The notes below the pieces were generated by a model. That model was given only the letters and a program-made list of their open reading frames with translations, was not told where the DNA came from and ran no database searches. The translations under genes and the position numbers were made by a program. DNA of 64,000 nt from a virus, in IMG/VR virus record IMGVR_UViG_3300050821_006280, positions 1 to 64,000 of that record, one strand, 5' to 3'. This document shows, piece by piece, positions 18,033 through 25,383 of the stretch (the stretch's first letter is position 1; every line of letters begins with the position of its first letter).

Positions 18033-18596
18033 CTAGTTGTCCTTGGTATATCCGTCGACTGCCATCAACAGAAGCGACTTGAGGGCATCCGTATAGGATA
18101 TCCCTCGATCGTTACACATGTTTTTGAATAATTCGTACTGATTTCCATCGACCCAACCGTTCACCTTCACGTCGGAACCGATGTCCTGCCAGAGCGCCAT
18201 ATCCTCGAACAGCTCCGGGCTCGCGATAAACGAGTTCATCATTCCCCTAACGACAGAGGAAACGCTCCCGTAGTTGGAACCGTTGCTCGCATAGTCCATC
18301 ACGACCTTGTGAAGCTTGGCGCTGATCAGAAAATTGATTGGTGTCTTGTTGTCGATTCGGGTTGGCAGAACGCGAGCACCTTCAGCAGCGATCCGACAAT
18401 CGCGGCATACTGTTACTCCGTTTTGAGTACGCAGCTTGCCTCCAACTTCAGGAGGAATGATGAAACAAGCAGTGACCTTTCCGACGTTTGTGCAATTGAC
18501 GCACTCGCCCTTGTCACGCTCGATTACTTTTTGCTTCCATTCCTCCAGCGTCTTTACGTCGGAGAGATGTCCAGCTCTGATCTGATCGGTCAACAC
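18033..18596 (-). CDS. degenerate HNH fold fused to ribbon-helix-helix-like domain(s)
   Basis: 187 aa, GTG start. Residues about 24-73 have the HNH scaffold (RDKGECVNC, PPEVGG, NGVTVCRDCR), but the catalytic His pair is replaced (ACFIIP), so a dead nuclease fold is likely. Residues about 84-120 (INFLISAKLHKVV then SVSSVVRGMMNSFI) look like a ribbon-helix-helix DNA-binding domain. A similar unit (KVNGWVDGNQYELFKNM, YTDALKSLLLMAV) follows at 140-183. A promoter overlapped by a near-perfect inverted repeat abuts its start codon, suggesting a self-regulating DNA-binding protein. It sits inside the tail operon and may derive from a homing endonuclease. Confidence 0.6.
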   Translation of the reverse strand: MLTDQIRAGHLSDVKTLEEWKQKVIERDKGECVNCTNVGKVTACFIIPPEVGGKLRTQNGVTVCRDCRIAAEGARVLPTRIDNKTPINFLISAKLHKVVMDYASNGSNYGSVSSVVRGMMNSFIASPELFEDMALWQDIGSDVKVNGWVDGNQYELFKNMCNDRGISYTDALKSLLLMAVDGYTKDN

Positions 18597-18653
18597 GATA
18601 TCCGCAGATAGAAGTAACTATGATTTCTACTTCTATCTGGGGATATCAGTCAA
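18597..18653 (-). promoter_or_regulatory. promoter with embedded inverted-repeat operator
   Basis: Two 20-bp arms, 18597-18616 and 18628-18647, are inverted repeats matching at 19 of 20 positions around an 11-nt centre. On the minus strand TTGACT (18653-18648), an 18-nt spacer made of one arm, and TAGAAA (18629-18624) form a sigma70-like promoter. The second arm ends at the base next to the GTG start at 18596. The layout suits repression by a symmetric DNA-binding protein, probably the product of the adjacent gene. If transcription comes from further upstream, the same repeat would fold into an RNA hairpin up to the start codon. Confidence 0.6.
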
Positions 18654-18680
18654 GTTGATTATTTGAATATGAGATCAGAT

Positions 18681-18917
18681 CTATCGCCTGTGTTTGATGA
18701 GAGCATCCCATTGCAACCCGAGAACCTCCATGTAATCGGGATCTATGATGTACTGATCATCCTCAAGCGACAGCTCGTCATGGCCTCGGCTTGGATGTCC
18801 ACCTGTCAATGGGAAGCTGTGATAACTGATCGGCGTTCTCTCCCCAGACTCGATACGCTCATCACGATCACGCAGCAGCCCAGCGATGTCCGGCGTTTCC
18901 CATTTATCGTTCGGCAT
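18681..18917 (-). CDS. small tail-operon protein (78 aa)
   Basis: Good ribosome site (GGAG) before the ATG at 18917, 9 nt after the upstream tube gene. The peptide is charged, with a RDRDERI helix and a C-terminal DYMEVLGLQWDALIKHRR. No family recognised. Its position immediately after the tube genes makes a tail-assembly role possible. Confidence 0.65.
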   Translation of the reverse strand: MPNDKWETPDIAGLLRDRDERIESGERTPISYHSFPLTGGHPSRGHDELSLEDDQYIIDPDYMEVLGLQWDALIKHRR

Positions 18918-18926
18918 TTTGTTCTC

Positions 18927-19577
18927 CTACGGTTTCAGCCCAAAGCTAAATTCCTCAATCCACTCCGGCTGAACCTCCAGCGACATTATTGAGATTCCTG
19001 CTGACGAGCCGTCGAAATCAGATCCAGCGACGTAACTTGTGGGAATGCAGTTATGAAGCAACCACGCGCGAGCTGGTATTCTGGCAGCAAATTCAAATGG
19101 TCCAAGAGACACTGCTCCCGGCGGACCAGATGAACCCGGTCCAAGGTTGATCGCTCCGTTTATCCCTGGATTGATTGTCGAGAAGTGCAACACAACGAGA
19201 TTCCGACGAATACCAGGAGCAAGCACATCCACCGTAGACGTGCTCAAGCCTTTTCCAGCCAGCGTGCCGGATACATTCTGGTCATTGGTAATTTTCTGGC
19301 CATAAATCGCGTATGCAATCCAGTCGTAGAAATCTGAATCGAAGAAGCTCGCACCCCGCTCGAACCCAACCGGCTGCACCGACGCACCCTTAATTACAGA
19401 ACGCTGGTACAAGAAAGTACCGTCCTTGAACGTTTCTACGTCAGCATCGATCTTCGGACTTGTAATCCGCGCAAAGCCAAATAGCGGTGTGAATACAGGC
19501 GCTACGATCGGCGCAGAGGCGTCGAAAGCCCAGAATGTGTGTTGCTGGAGAAAATCGGTGATTCGGCTACGAGGCAC
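18927..19577 (-). CDS. tail tube protein paralogue 1 (gp19-like)
   Basis: 216 aa. The pattern FGFARITSPKIDADVETFKDG, a ..GASVQPVGFERGASF strand pair and a DFYDWI motif corresponds to the T4 gp19-like tube fold, in which a strictly spaced beta sandwich is followed by a short helix. The C-terminus (SLEVQPEWIEEFSFG) matches the usual last strand. It is related in layout to the next gene, giving two tandem tube-like genes. One may be the tube and the other a tube-initiator or terminal ring; the sequence does not tell which. Confidence 0.75.
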   Translation of the reverse strand: MPRSRITDFLQQHTFWAFDASAPIVAPVFTPLFGFARITSPKIDADVETFKDGTFLYQRSVIKGASVQPVGFERGASFFDSDFYDWIAYAIYGQKITNDQNVSGTLAGKGLSTSTVDVLAPGIRRNLVVLHFSTINPGINGAINLGPGSSGPPGAVSLGPFEFAARIPARAWLLHNCIPTSYVAGSDFDGSSAGISIMSLEVQPEWIEEFSFGLKP

Positions 19578-19615
19578 GATCAGAAGGATAGCAGAAAGCT
19601 TTACCTCATTGATCG

Positions 19616-20197
19616 CTATGGAGTGGCAGATTGATTCGGGTTCTCGATATCGAAGTATTCGTAGGCAAGATCAAGCTCTTGAATCGAAACCTCAGAAGCC
19701 GTCGAATCGAGATCACCAGCAACCTTGTGCCGGGTTGGGAATGCCTCGTGGAGATGGTAGATCATCGAGCCCTTGCCATCCCCGACTCCAGCAGCGCCAC
19801 CAACTCCCATCTGCGTCGTATTCGTTGGCGACGATTGGGTCTGCTGCTTCGCATCGCGGTGGAAATGCTTGATGTCTACGTCTGCGCGATACTCCTCGTT
19901 GCCTTCGATGCAACGCTTCATCCACTGCCAGAAAGTACCATCCGTCATCGCAACACCACGAGAAAGCGTGATGTCAGCGATCGATGGAAGACCAACGAAC
20001 TTCTTCGTGTAGATGTAGTGTCCCTCTCGATACTCGACCGCTTCCTCAGAGGCCTCTGGAGTCGAGCACGCGTTGAACCCTGCCTGTGGCTTGTCTCCGC
20101 CGCTTTGCAGTGCCGGAGATGTCGTCGCCCCAAATCCATTGACAATCACATGGAATCGGAACGAGTGGAGAAAATCCGTTGCCTTAGGACGAGCCAT
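19616..20197 (-). CDS. tail tube protein paralogue 2 (gp19-like)
   Basis: 193 aa. FRFHVIVNGFG, VEYREGHY, KFVGLPSIADITLSRG, FWQWMKR and the C-terminal SIQELDLAYEYFDIEN are the hallmark segments of T4 gp19-type tail tube proteins. It follows the sheath gene by 20 nt, the usual order. The centre holds a His/Gln/Thr-rich insertion. Forms the inner tail tube through which DNA passes. Confidence 0.85.
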   Translation of the reverse strand: MARPKATDFLHSFRFHVIVNGFGATTSPALQSGGDKPQAGFNACSTPEASEEAVEYREGHYIYTKKFVGLPSIADITLSRGVAMTDGTFWQWMKRCIEGNEEYRADVDIKHFHRDAKQQTQSSPTNTTQMGVGGAAGVGDGKGSMIYHLHEAFPTRHKVAGDLDSTASEVSIQELDLAYEYFDIENPNQSATP

Positions 20198-20217
20198 TTA
20201 CCGTCTCCTGTTCCCGA

Positions 20218-22365
20218 CTAGGAGGTCAACAACTTCTGTTGGAAGCGGAATCTGATGAACTCACCTGGCTTGTTCGGCGCCAACGCGACATCGCAAATAA
20301 CCTGGCCTGCGTTCACGACATCAGGCGGGTTGTTATCTCCATCGCACTTCACGAAGTACGCTTGCGTAGCCGACGTTCCGGCAAAGTAGCCCTGATTGAA
20401 CAGGTTGCCCAGGAAGCTATCGAGCTGGCTCTTGATCTGGCTGTATAGCGTTTGTCCGATATTCTCGAAGACAAACTGATGCGTCGAGTTGAATACTGAC
20501 TTCTCGACGAACATGAAGAGTCGTACTGCGTTGATGTATTTCCACGCCGAGTCCGCCGATAGCGTTCTCGCACCCCAGACAGCCCTACCTGTCTGCGGTG
20601 TATCGATCATTGAATTGATGCGAGCTGGCGAGACAGTGTCTCGCTCGCCCTTGTCTGGAATATGCTCCAGAGCCGTAAGGAATTGCAGCGCACCATCCAC
20701 CGTCCCAGCCGGCGACTTACCGACATTCTTCGTCAAGTCGGTACGAGCAATCACTCCAGCAACATGGGCCTGGGGCGGAAATAGAATGCTACGGTTGTTT
20801 CGCAGCGGGTCCGCCACCTTGAGCCACGGCCAGTAAATTGCCGCATACTTCGAGAAGCGGTTGAACGTGATCCGCACGTAATCGACCGCCTGCTGAGCAG
20901 CAAAACCACTTGGCGTCGACAGGATCACAAAGATATCGCGGCGTGCTTCTGCAAAGTCGACCTGGTCTCCGCCAATGGTCGTATCGCCAGCGAAGTCCGG
21001 GATGATCAGCTGCATCATCTCGTCGACACGATTCAGTGCGAATAGGCCAAGTTTGTTCGGAGAAAGTGTTGGACTACTGAAGACGTTCCGTCCAAATTGG
21101 CTTGACCCGATCGTCAGGGTTCCATCGGAACCACCGGCGAATGTATAGGTCACCGAACTCGTCGCCGGCATCTTGATGTAGTCGATCGTGATCGTAGTCG
21201 TGTTGTCAGGTGCAGTGGCGAAATTCAAGGTGATCACGCCAGTTGCATAGACAATGCTATTCGTCTTTGTGGCATCAAAGTCAGTGCCAGTGAAATTACC
21301 TGATGAATCTGGCGTAGCCGTCTTCACTACGGCGCCGATCGTGTAATGCAAAACTGGCGAGACCTGCACAATAGGAAATTGTGCAGCGGTGTGAGAGAAG
21401 TTCTTGATGGTTCCGTTTCCTGTACCAATCGACTCAGCCGTAACGGTCGTCGGCTTGAATGTCGACGGAACGTCATGGATGTTGTTGTCGGTGATCACGA
21501 TGTAATTACTGGCATCATTGATCACCGCAGGCGCAAACAACGGATCGGTAGGATCGGTGAAGCTCAGCTCATCGTAGGTCTCGACGATTGAGACTATGTT
21601 CGTCACTGGATCTGTGATCTGAACCAGCAAGTCATACTTGGTCCACGTTCCAGCATTCGCAACCCCTGGAATACCGTAGACAAAGTCATTCTGGCTGCCA
21701 CGCAGCACCACGCTCAGATTGAGGCTCCATTCGCCGACGTTCGCTGCGACAAGGGGCCACATCGAATACGTGTAGTCGAGACGAATCGAATCGACCGCCG
21801 GAGGCGCCGCATTGAAAGTGATCGTGAGGACGCCGGTCGTACGATTCAGGGTCGCGGACGACACAGCTGATGCGTTCGTACCTCCGATTGTTGACGTTCC
21901 AGTGATCGTCGCGACTTTCGATCCCGTCGAAGTCCAATGGACCGTAACCACATCTGCCGTCAGAGGAAAGTGCGATAGCTGGATCGTAAACGGACCATTG
22001 GTGGTCCCGTCCTGCGCAGGCGAGATCGACGCACCTGGTGCTGTCGAAGGATCTTCACCAAGAAGGACAGTAGAAATTCCAGAGACGCCAGCCACGGCGT
22101 CGGTAGGAACCACGCGGACTACGTAGCAGCGGGTTCCACCATTCGCAAAGAACGCACTGACCGATAGAGGAACACGGGACTCAACCGTCTGATCGCCGAA
22201 TTGACGTGCGTAGCTATCCGTGCTGGTCACAAGGGAGGCCCGATTAGCAACGCCAAACGTTGTCCATCCAACGATAGCCATCGTCGACGTTCCGACAGCC
22301 TGGACAGTTTGGCCGCCAGAATTGACCTCTTCGATGAAGACTCCAGGCGACAGAAATTCCGACAT
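20218..22365 (-). CDS. tail sheath protein
   Basis: 715 aa from the ATG at 22365, with GGAGG 9 nt upstream; a GTG two codons earlier is less well placed. The N-terminus (SPGVFIEEVNSG, STMAIVGWT) and the C-terminal part (VDYVRITFNRFSKYAAIYWPW, NNRSILFPPQAHVAGVIART, GRAVWGARTL, FVEKSVFNSTHQFVFE, QAYFVKCD) are diagnostic of contractile sheath proteins. Two ~90-residue beta-sandwich-like insertions (about 115-210 and 300-395) lengthen it and resemble the tandem repeats in the 1120-aa baseplate protein. They probably decorate the sheath surface. Confidence 0.93.
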   Translation of the reverse strand: MSEFLSPGVFIEEVNSGGQTVQAVGTSTMAIVGWTTFGVANRASLVTSTDSYARQFGDQTVESRVPLSVSAFFANGGTRCYVVRVVPTDAVAGVSGISTVLLGEDPSTAPGASISPAQDGTTNGPFTIQLSHFPLTADVVTVHWTSTGSKVATITGTSTIGGTNASAVSSATLNRTTGVLTITFNAAPPAVDSIRLDYTYSMWPLVAANVGEWSLNLSVVLRGSQNDFVYGIPGVANAGTWTKYDLLVQITDPVTNIVSIVETYDELSFTDPTDPLFAPAVINDASNYIVITDNNIHDVPSTFKPTTVTAESIGTGNGTIKNFSHTAAQFPIVQVSPVLHYTIGAVVKTATPDSSGNFTGTDFDATKTNSIVYATGVITLNFATAPDNTTTITIDYIKMPATSSVTYTFAGGSDGTLTIGSSQFGRNVFSSPTLSPNKLGLFALNRVDEMMQLIIPDFAGDTTIGGDQVDFAEARRDIFVILSTPSGFAAQQAVDYVRITFNRFSKYAAIYWPWLKVADPLRNNRSILFPPQAHVAGVIARTDLTKNVGKSPAGTVDGALQFLTALEHIPDKGERDTVSPARINSMIDTPQTGRAVWGARTLSADSAWKYINAVRLFMFVEKSVFNSTHQFVFENIGQTLYSQIKSQLDSFLGNLFNQGYFAGTSATQAYFVKCDGDNNPPDVVNAGQVICDVALAPNKPGEFIRFRFQQKLLTS

Positions 22366-22400
22366 GGTCACTGTCCTCCCTTACGGCACTCGGAACTATC

Positions 22401-22437
22401 AACTTTTCTCATGAAAAGTTCGGGAGATGTTCTCCCG
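22401..22437 (-). promoter_or_regulatory. two tandem perfect hairpins in the sheath leader
   Basis: The 22366-22608 gap contains no gene. Two adjacent perfect inverted repeats lie at 22401-22420 (AACTTTTC, 4-nt loop, GAAAAGTT) and 22421-22437 (CGGGAGA, 3-nt loop, TCTCCCG). Reading the minus strand, the GC-rich stem comes first, then the AU-rich stem, about 35 nt before the sheath start. They may stabilise or process the mRNA of an abundant protein, or form a weak terminator. A CGTATAAGT sequence on the minus strand (22549-22541) is a possible promoter element. A 13-bp direct repeat with one mismatch spans 22587-22612. Confidence 0.55.
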
Positions 22438-22608
22438 ATAGCGATTGGTCGATCAACATATAACCATCGTGGACCTTACCATGCCGATCATGATGACGAC
22501 TGGAAGTATCTGAAATGCTTCTAGTTGTAGAGATTTGATCACTTATACGCGCGATACACCGCCGAGGATAGAGCTGCTGCTTTTCCGGCGCGAAACTATG
22601 GCGCGTAA

Positions 22609-23349
22609 CTATTCAGAGAAAGAGAAGCGGAACATGGGAAGACTGGTGAGCGCTTGGATCGTGTAGGGGTCATTCAGGTCGATCTCCGCCTCAACCCGGA
22701 GACTGATATTGAATGTGGTAGTCCGGTTCGCAACGTCCGTCTTCGTATCCACTGGATTTGGACTTTCATTGAAGGCATCGTAACTGCGTAGGTCACCAAG
22801 ACTGTCCTTGACGAACAACGTCGTGTATGGCTGGTACTTCCGCAATGCATACTGAAGCATCTGCATCGCTTCTACCCGCAAATTGTTCCGATATCGTGCC
22901 CGAATCTGAATCGTATAGAGCAGATCTGCCGGAACGGCCTGACTCTTCTCTTCGTAGTGGTCCCAGCCGGTCTTGATCGGGTTTCCAGTAATTGGATGAT
23001 ACACCGTTGACTGGTGTGCTCCAGGTGCCGGGACTCGGTACTCGGTTACCCCAAGATGCCACCGACTCATCGCCCACGAGATGCTGTCACGTCTGATCAC
23101 AAACGATGGCAGGATCTTTTGATCGATGGTCTCCTCTGGAAACGCGAAATAGATTGGCACTCCCTCGAAATCTGGCGGAGGACTCACATTCGGTACATTT
23201 GTCAAGATGTACGTGTCGCCAGCAGTATTAGGGACGCCTCCCAGCGTCTCAAACACGCCACGATCGAACTCTACGAGCCCAATAGTCCCGGTGCGTGCGC
23301 TGCCGTCATCGGCAGAGTTAACGTGCAATGGAAGAGGCGGCGCGGGCAT
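22609..23349 (-). CDS. tail/neck structural protein, function unknown
   Basis: 246 aa, beta-rich with a conserved-looking ADLLYTIQIRARYRNNLRVEA segment and MLQYALRKYQPYTTLFVKD helix, ending in FRFSFSE. It is the gene just before the sheath and starts in a TGATG overlap with the upstream gene. Proteins at this place in contractile phages are usually tail terminators or neck proteins; that is context only. Confidence 0.55.
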   Translation of the reverse strand: MPAPPLPLHVNSADDGSARTGTIGLVEFDRGVFETLGGVPNTAGDTYILTNVPNVSPPPDFEGVPIYFAFPEETIDQKILPSFVIRRDSISWAMSRWHLGVTEYRVPAPGAHQSTVYHPITGNPIKTGWDHYEEKSQAVPADLLYTIQIRARYRNNLRVEAMQMLQYALRKYQPYTTLFVKDSLGDLRSYDAFNESPNPVDTKTDVANRTTTFNISLRVEAEIDLNDPYTIQALTSLPMFRFSFSE

Positions 23350-24194
23350 CAGATGAATCCTAGCTTCTTCATAAATGGAGTGAAGCCACGGGCTACACCA
23401 ACCTTAACCTTGTCCTTCACCTTGGGCCACCGCTTCCATTGGGTGCTATCAGGATCGGACAGCGCCTTCTTCAGCTCCCGATACTTTCGCGGAGCTGTCT
23501 TAATGCCGCTCCGCATCACGTCACCAACACCAACACGCCACGCCGGTATTGGCCGATGACCCTCGCCGCCATACTCCAGCTGAATAGCAACAAAGCTGGT
23601 ATCGGGAACAGCCTTGTTCATCCTCAGACGCTGGGAAGCTGTAGCAGCTTTGTCCTTCTGGAGCTTCTTGATCGAGAGCTTTTGCATCAGCGCTGAAATC
23701 TTGCCGCTCTGACTGCGTTGCATCCTAGCGATATGATCCGCTTCTCGCTTGGAGACCAAGCGCTGGACCACTACCGCCCATTTCTTAGAAGGCCAAAAGG
23801 GGATCGTATCTGTAGTCCACGGTCCATTGTCTTCCAAGAATTTGATGCGCTCTGGAGCTGGATTAAGAAGGCCTCTCTTGACACGAACATATAGAACGGT
23901 CTTCTGCTGGTCGACCTTCTTGACCTTCCTGCTTTTCAGCGATGCATGAACAGAGAATGAAGGTTCATCTCCACCAGGAATCTCTGACAATACGAGCGAA
24001 TCGCGAAGATCACGATACTCTGCCGTCTTAGGAATCTTATCCTTGAGGTTCGTCAGCAGCTCCTGAGCTGCAACGTATACAAACATCCGCTTTATGGATT
24101 TGAGTCTGTCTTCAAGCTGATCGACATAGCGCCATCCTGGTCCAGTCTCGCTGTCCTTCAGGATGTTCCATTCAAAACCGTTATCAATCGCCAT
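23349..24194 (-). CDS. head-tail region protein, function unknown
   Basis: 281 aa. Basic, with a helical N-terminal section (VDQLEDRLKSIKRMFVYVAAQELL) of the sort found in HK97 gp10-like head-tail joining proteins and a long Lys/Arg-rich middle (ADHIARMQRSQSGKISALM). C-terminus VGVARGFTPFMKKLGF. Its start overlaps the end of the Cys-rich gene by 11 nt. Role inferred from place only. Confidence 0.5.
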   Translation of the reverse strand: MAIDNGFEWNILKDSETGPGWRYVDQLEDRLKSIKRMFVYVAAQELLTNLKDKIPKTAEYRDLRDSLVLSEIPGGDEPSFSVHASLKSRKVKKVDQQKTVLYVRVKRGLLNPAPERIKFLEDNGPWTTDTIPFWPSKKWAVVVQRLVSKREADHIARMQRSQSGKISALMQKLSIKKLQKDKAATASQRLRMNKAVPDTSFVAIQLEYGGEGHRPIPAWRVGVGDVMRSGIKTAPRKYRELKKALSDPDSTQWKRWPKVKDKVKVGVARGFTPFMKKLGFI

Positions 24195-24609
24195 CGTCCA
24201 GTCTCATTCGCAGAGTGCCAGATATTTTCTGTGGCTTCCTCTCGTCTGAGACGCTCTCGCCATTCTTCCCTATGATCACAACACTGACGGTCTTACCCTC
24301 AGCGCGGAGGTCGTTAACCAGCCGTATATGGGTTGAACAGCAGCCAATAACCCGAACGTACCCCTTGACTCGAATTGCATGAGTCGACTTCAAGCCGCAC
24401 ACGAAACAGAACTCACCAAACTGGGTCATCGGACCGACGTACTGGTGAAACACATCACCAGCAATCGGAGAACCACATGGGCCAACTGCGAGGCACTCGT
24501 GCCCCGGCTTCCCGTTATCACGAGCTTGCCAGTACTTTTCACACGTGGCACAGACTACGGAAAGTCCCTGAGAGACTACGAGGGCTACCTTGGTTCCATC
24601 GAGCGGCAT
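24184..24609 (-). CDS. Cys-rich zinc-binding-like protein (141 aa)
   Basis: Contains CATC, a later C....GPC, CFVCG and CCSTH, spaced like one or two zinc-knuckle sites in the first 95 residues, then a short charged tail. No catalytic motif recognised. Located among the head-tail joining genes and overlapping both neighbours closely. It could be a small structural zinc protein or a regulator. Family unknown. Confidence 0.5.
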   Translation of the reverse strand: MPLDGTKVALVVSQGLSVVCATCEKYWQARDNGKPGHECLAVGPCGSPIAGDVFHQYVGPMTQFGEFCFVCGLKSTHAIRVKGYVRVIGCCSTHIRLVNDLRAEGKTVSVVIIGKNGESVSDERKPQKISGTLRMRLDDGD

Positions 24610-25374
24610 CTACGAATGCCTTGCACGCTCACGCATCAGATCTCGGTAGAGCATCGGGAACATTTCTTCCGGCGTACTGCCAGCTTTCTTCGCGAGCTTG
24701 GCTAGTTTCTGGATCTCTTTCTCTACCGCCTTGAGATCTCGCTTCTGAGCAGCTTGTACCTTCTTCGCATCCTGGAACATTCTCGTCGTCATGACCTTCG
24801 CCCTGGAAGTGGGGCGATCGGTCGCTGGACGGTGCGGCAACATGTATCTTTCTGTATCCGCTTTTTCCTTGGCTGCTTTCTTCGCGTTCCCAGCTGGCGA
24901 AAATACCGCCTCTGCCAGTCGCGGATTCTCCTTCGTAAGTCTGGTCTTCACGCGCGAATCAGCCTCGTCGACCATCTTCGCAGACCAAGAAACGAGTCGT
25001 GTAATGACGTTGTCGTCACGGCTGATTTTATTCATCATCAGGAACGACCCACGTCCAAGATCCTCTGGGACCTCAAATTCGCGAGCAAATCCTGACCAGG
25101 CAGCACGAAACGACGCCGTTCCCTCCCAGAGGGCACGATTCAACCCGATAACAGCTTCTGGTGGGTACATCCCGAAGGCTGCAATCTGGAAAACTTCGTT
25201 CCATTCCAATCGGGACAGCGACTCCAGCACGGCGTCGTCGACAAGCGTATTGCCAGGCTGCTGGAATGTGGCAGCGATAGCAGCCGGCGTCGGAGTCGCT
25301 GCTTCCATCTTGTCAGCTACGTCTTTGTAGCCGAGGATCTCGTTCATCTCCATCAAGAGCGCAGTCTTGTCCAT
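24610..25374 (-). CDS. hypothetical head-tail region protein (254 aa)
   Basis: Helical. Middle part has SLSRLEWNEVFQIAAFG and WSGFAREFEVPEDLGRGS; C-terminal 70 residues are a Lys/Ala/Glu-rich helix that is probably a coiled coil (KRDLKAVEKEIQKLAKLAKKAG). The stop abuts the next start. No family recognised. May be a virion or scaffold-like protein. Confidence 0.5.
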   Translation of the reverse strand: MDKTALLMEMNEILGYKDVADKMEAATPTPAAIAATFQQPGNTLVDDAVLESLSRLEWNEVFQIAAFGMYPPEAVIGLNRALWEGTASFRAAWSGFAREFEVPEDLGRGSFLMMNKISRDDNVITRLVSWSAKMVDEADSRVKTRLTKENPRLAEAVFSPAGNAKKAAKEKADTERYMLPHRPATDRPTSRAKVMTTRMFQDAKKVQAAQKRDLKAVEKEIQKLAKLAKKAGSTPEEMFPMLYRDLMRERARHS

Positions 25375-25383
25375 CTCGGCTCC

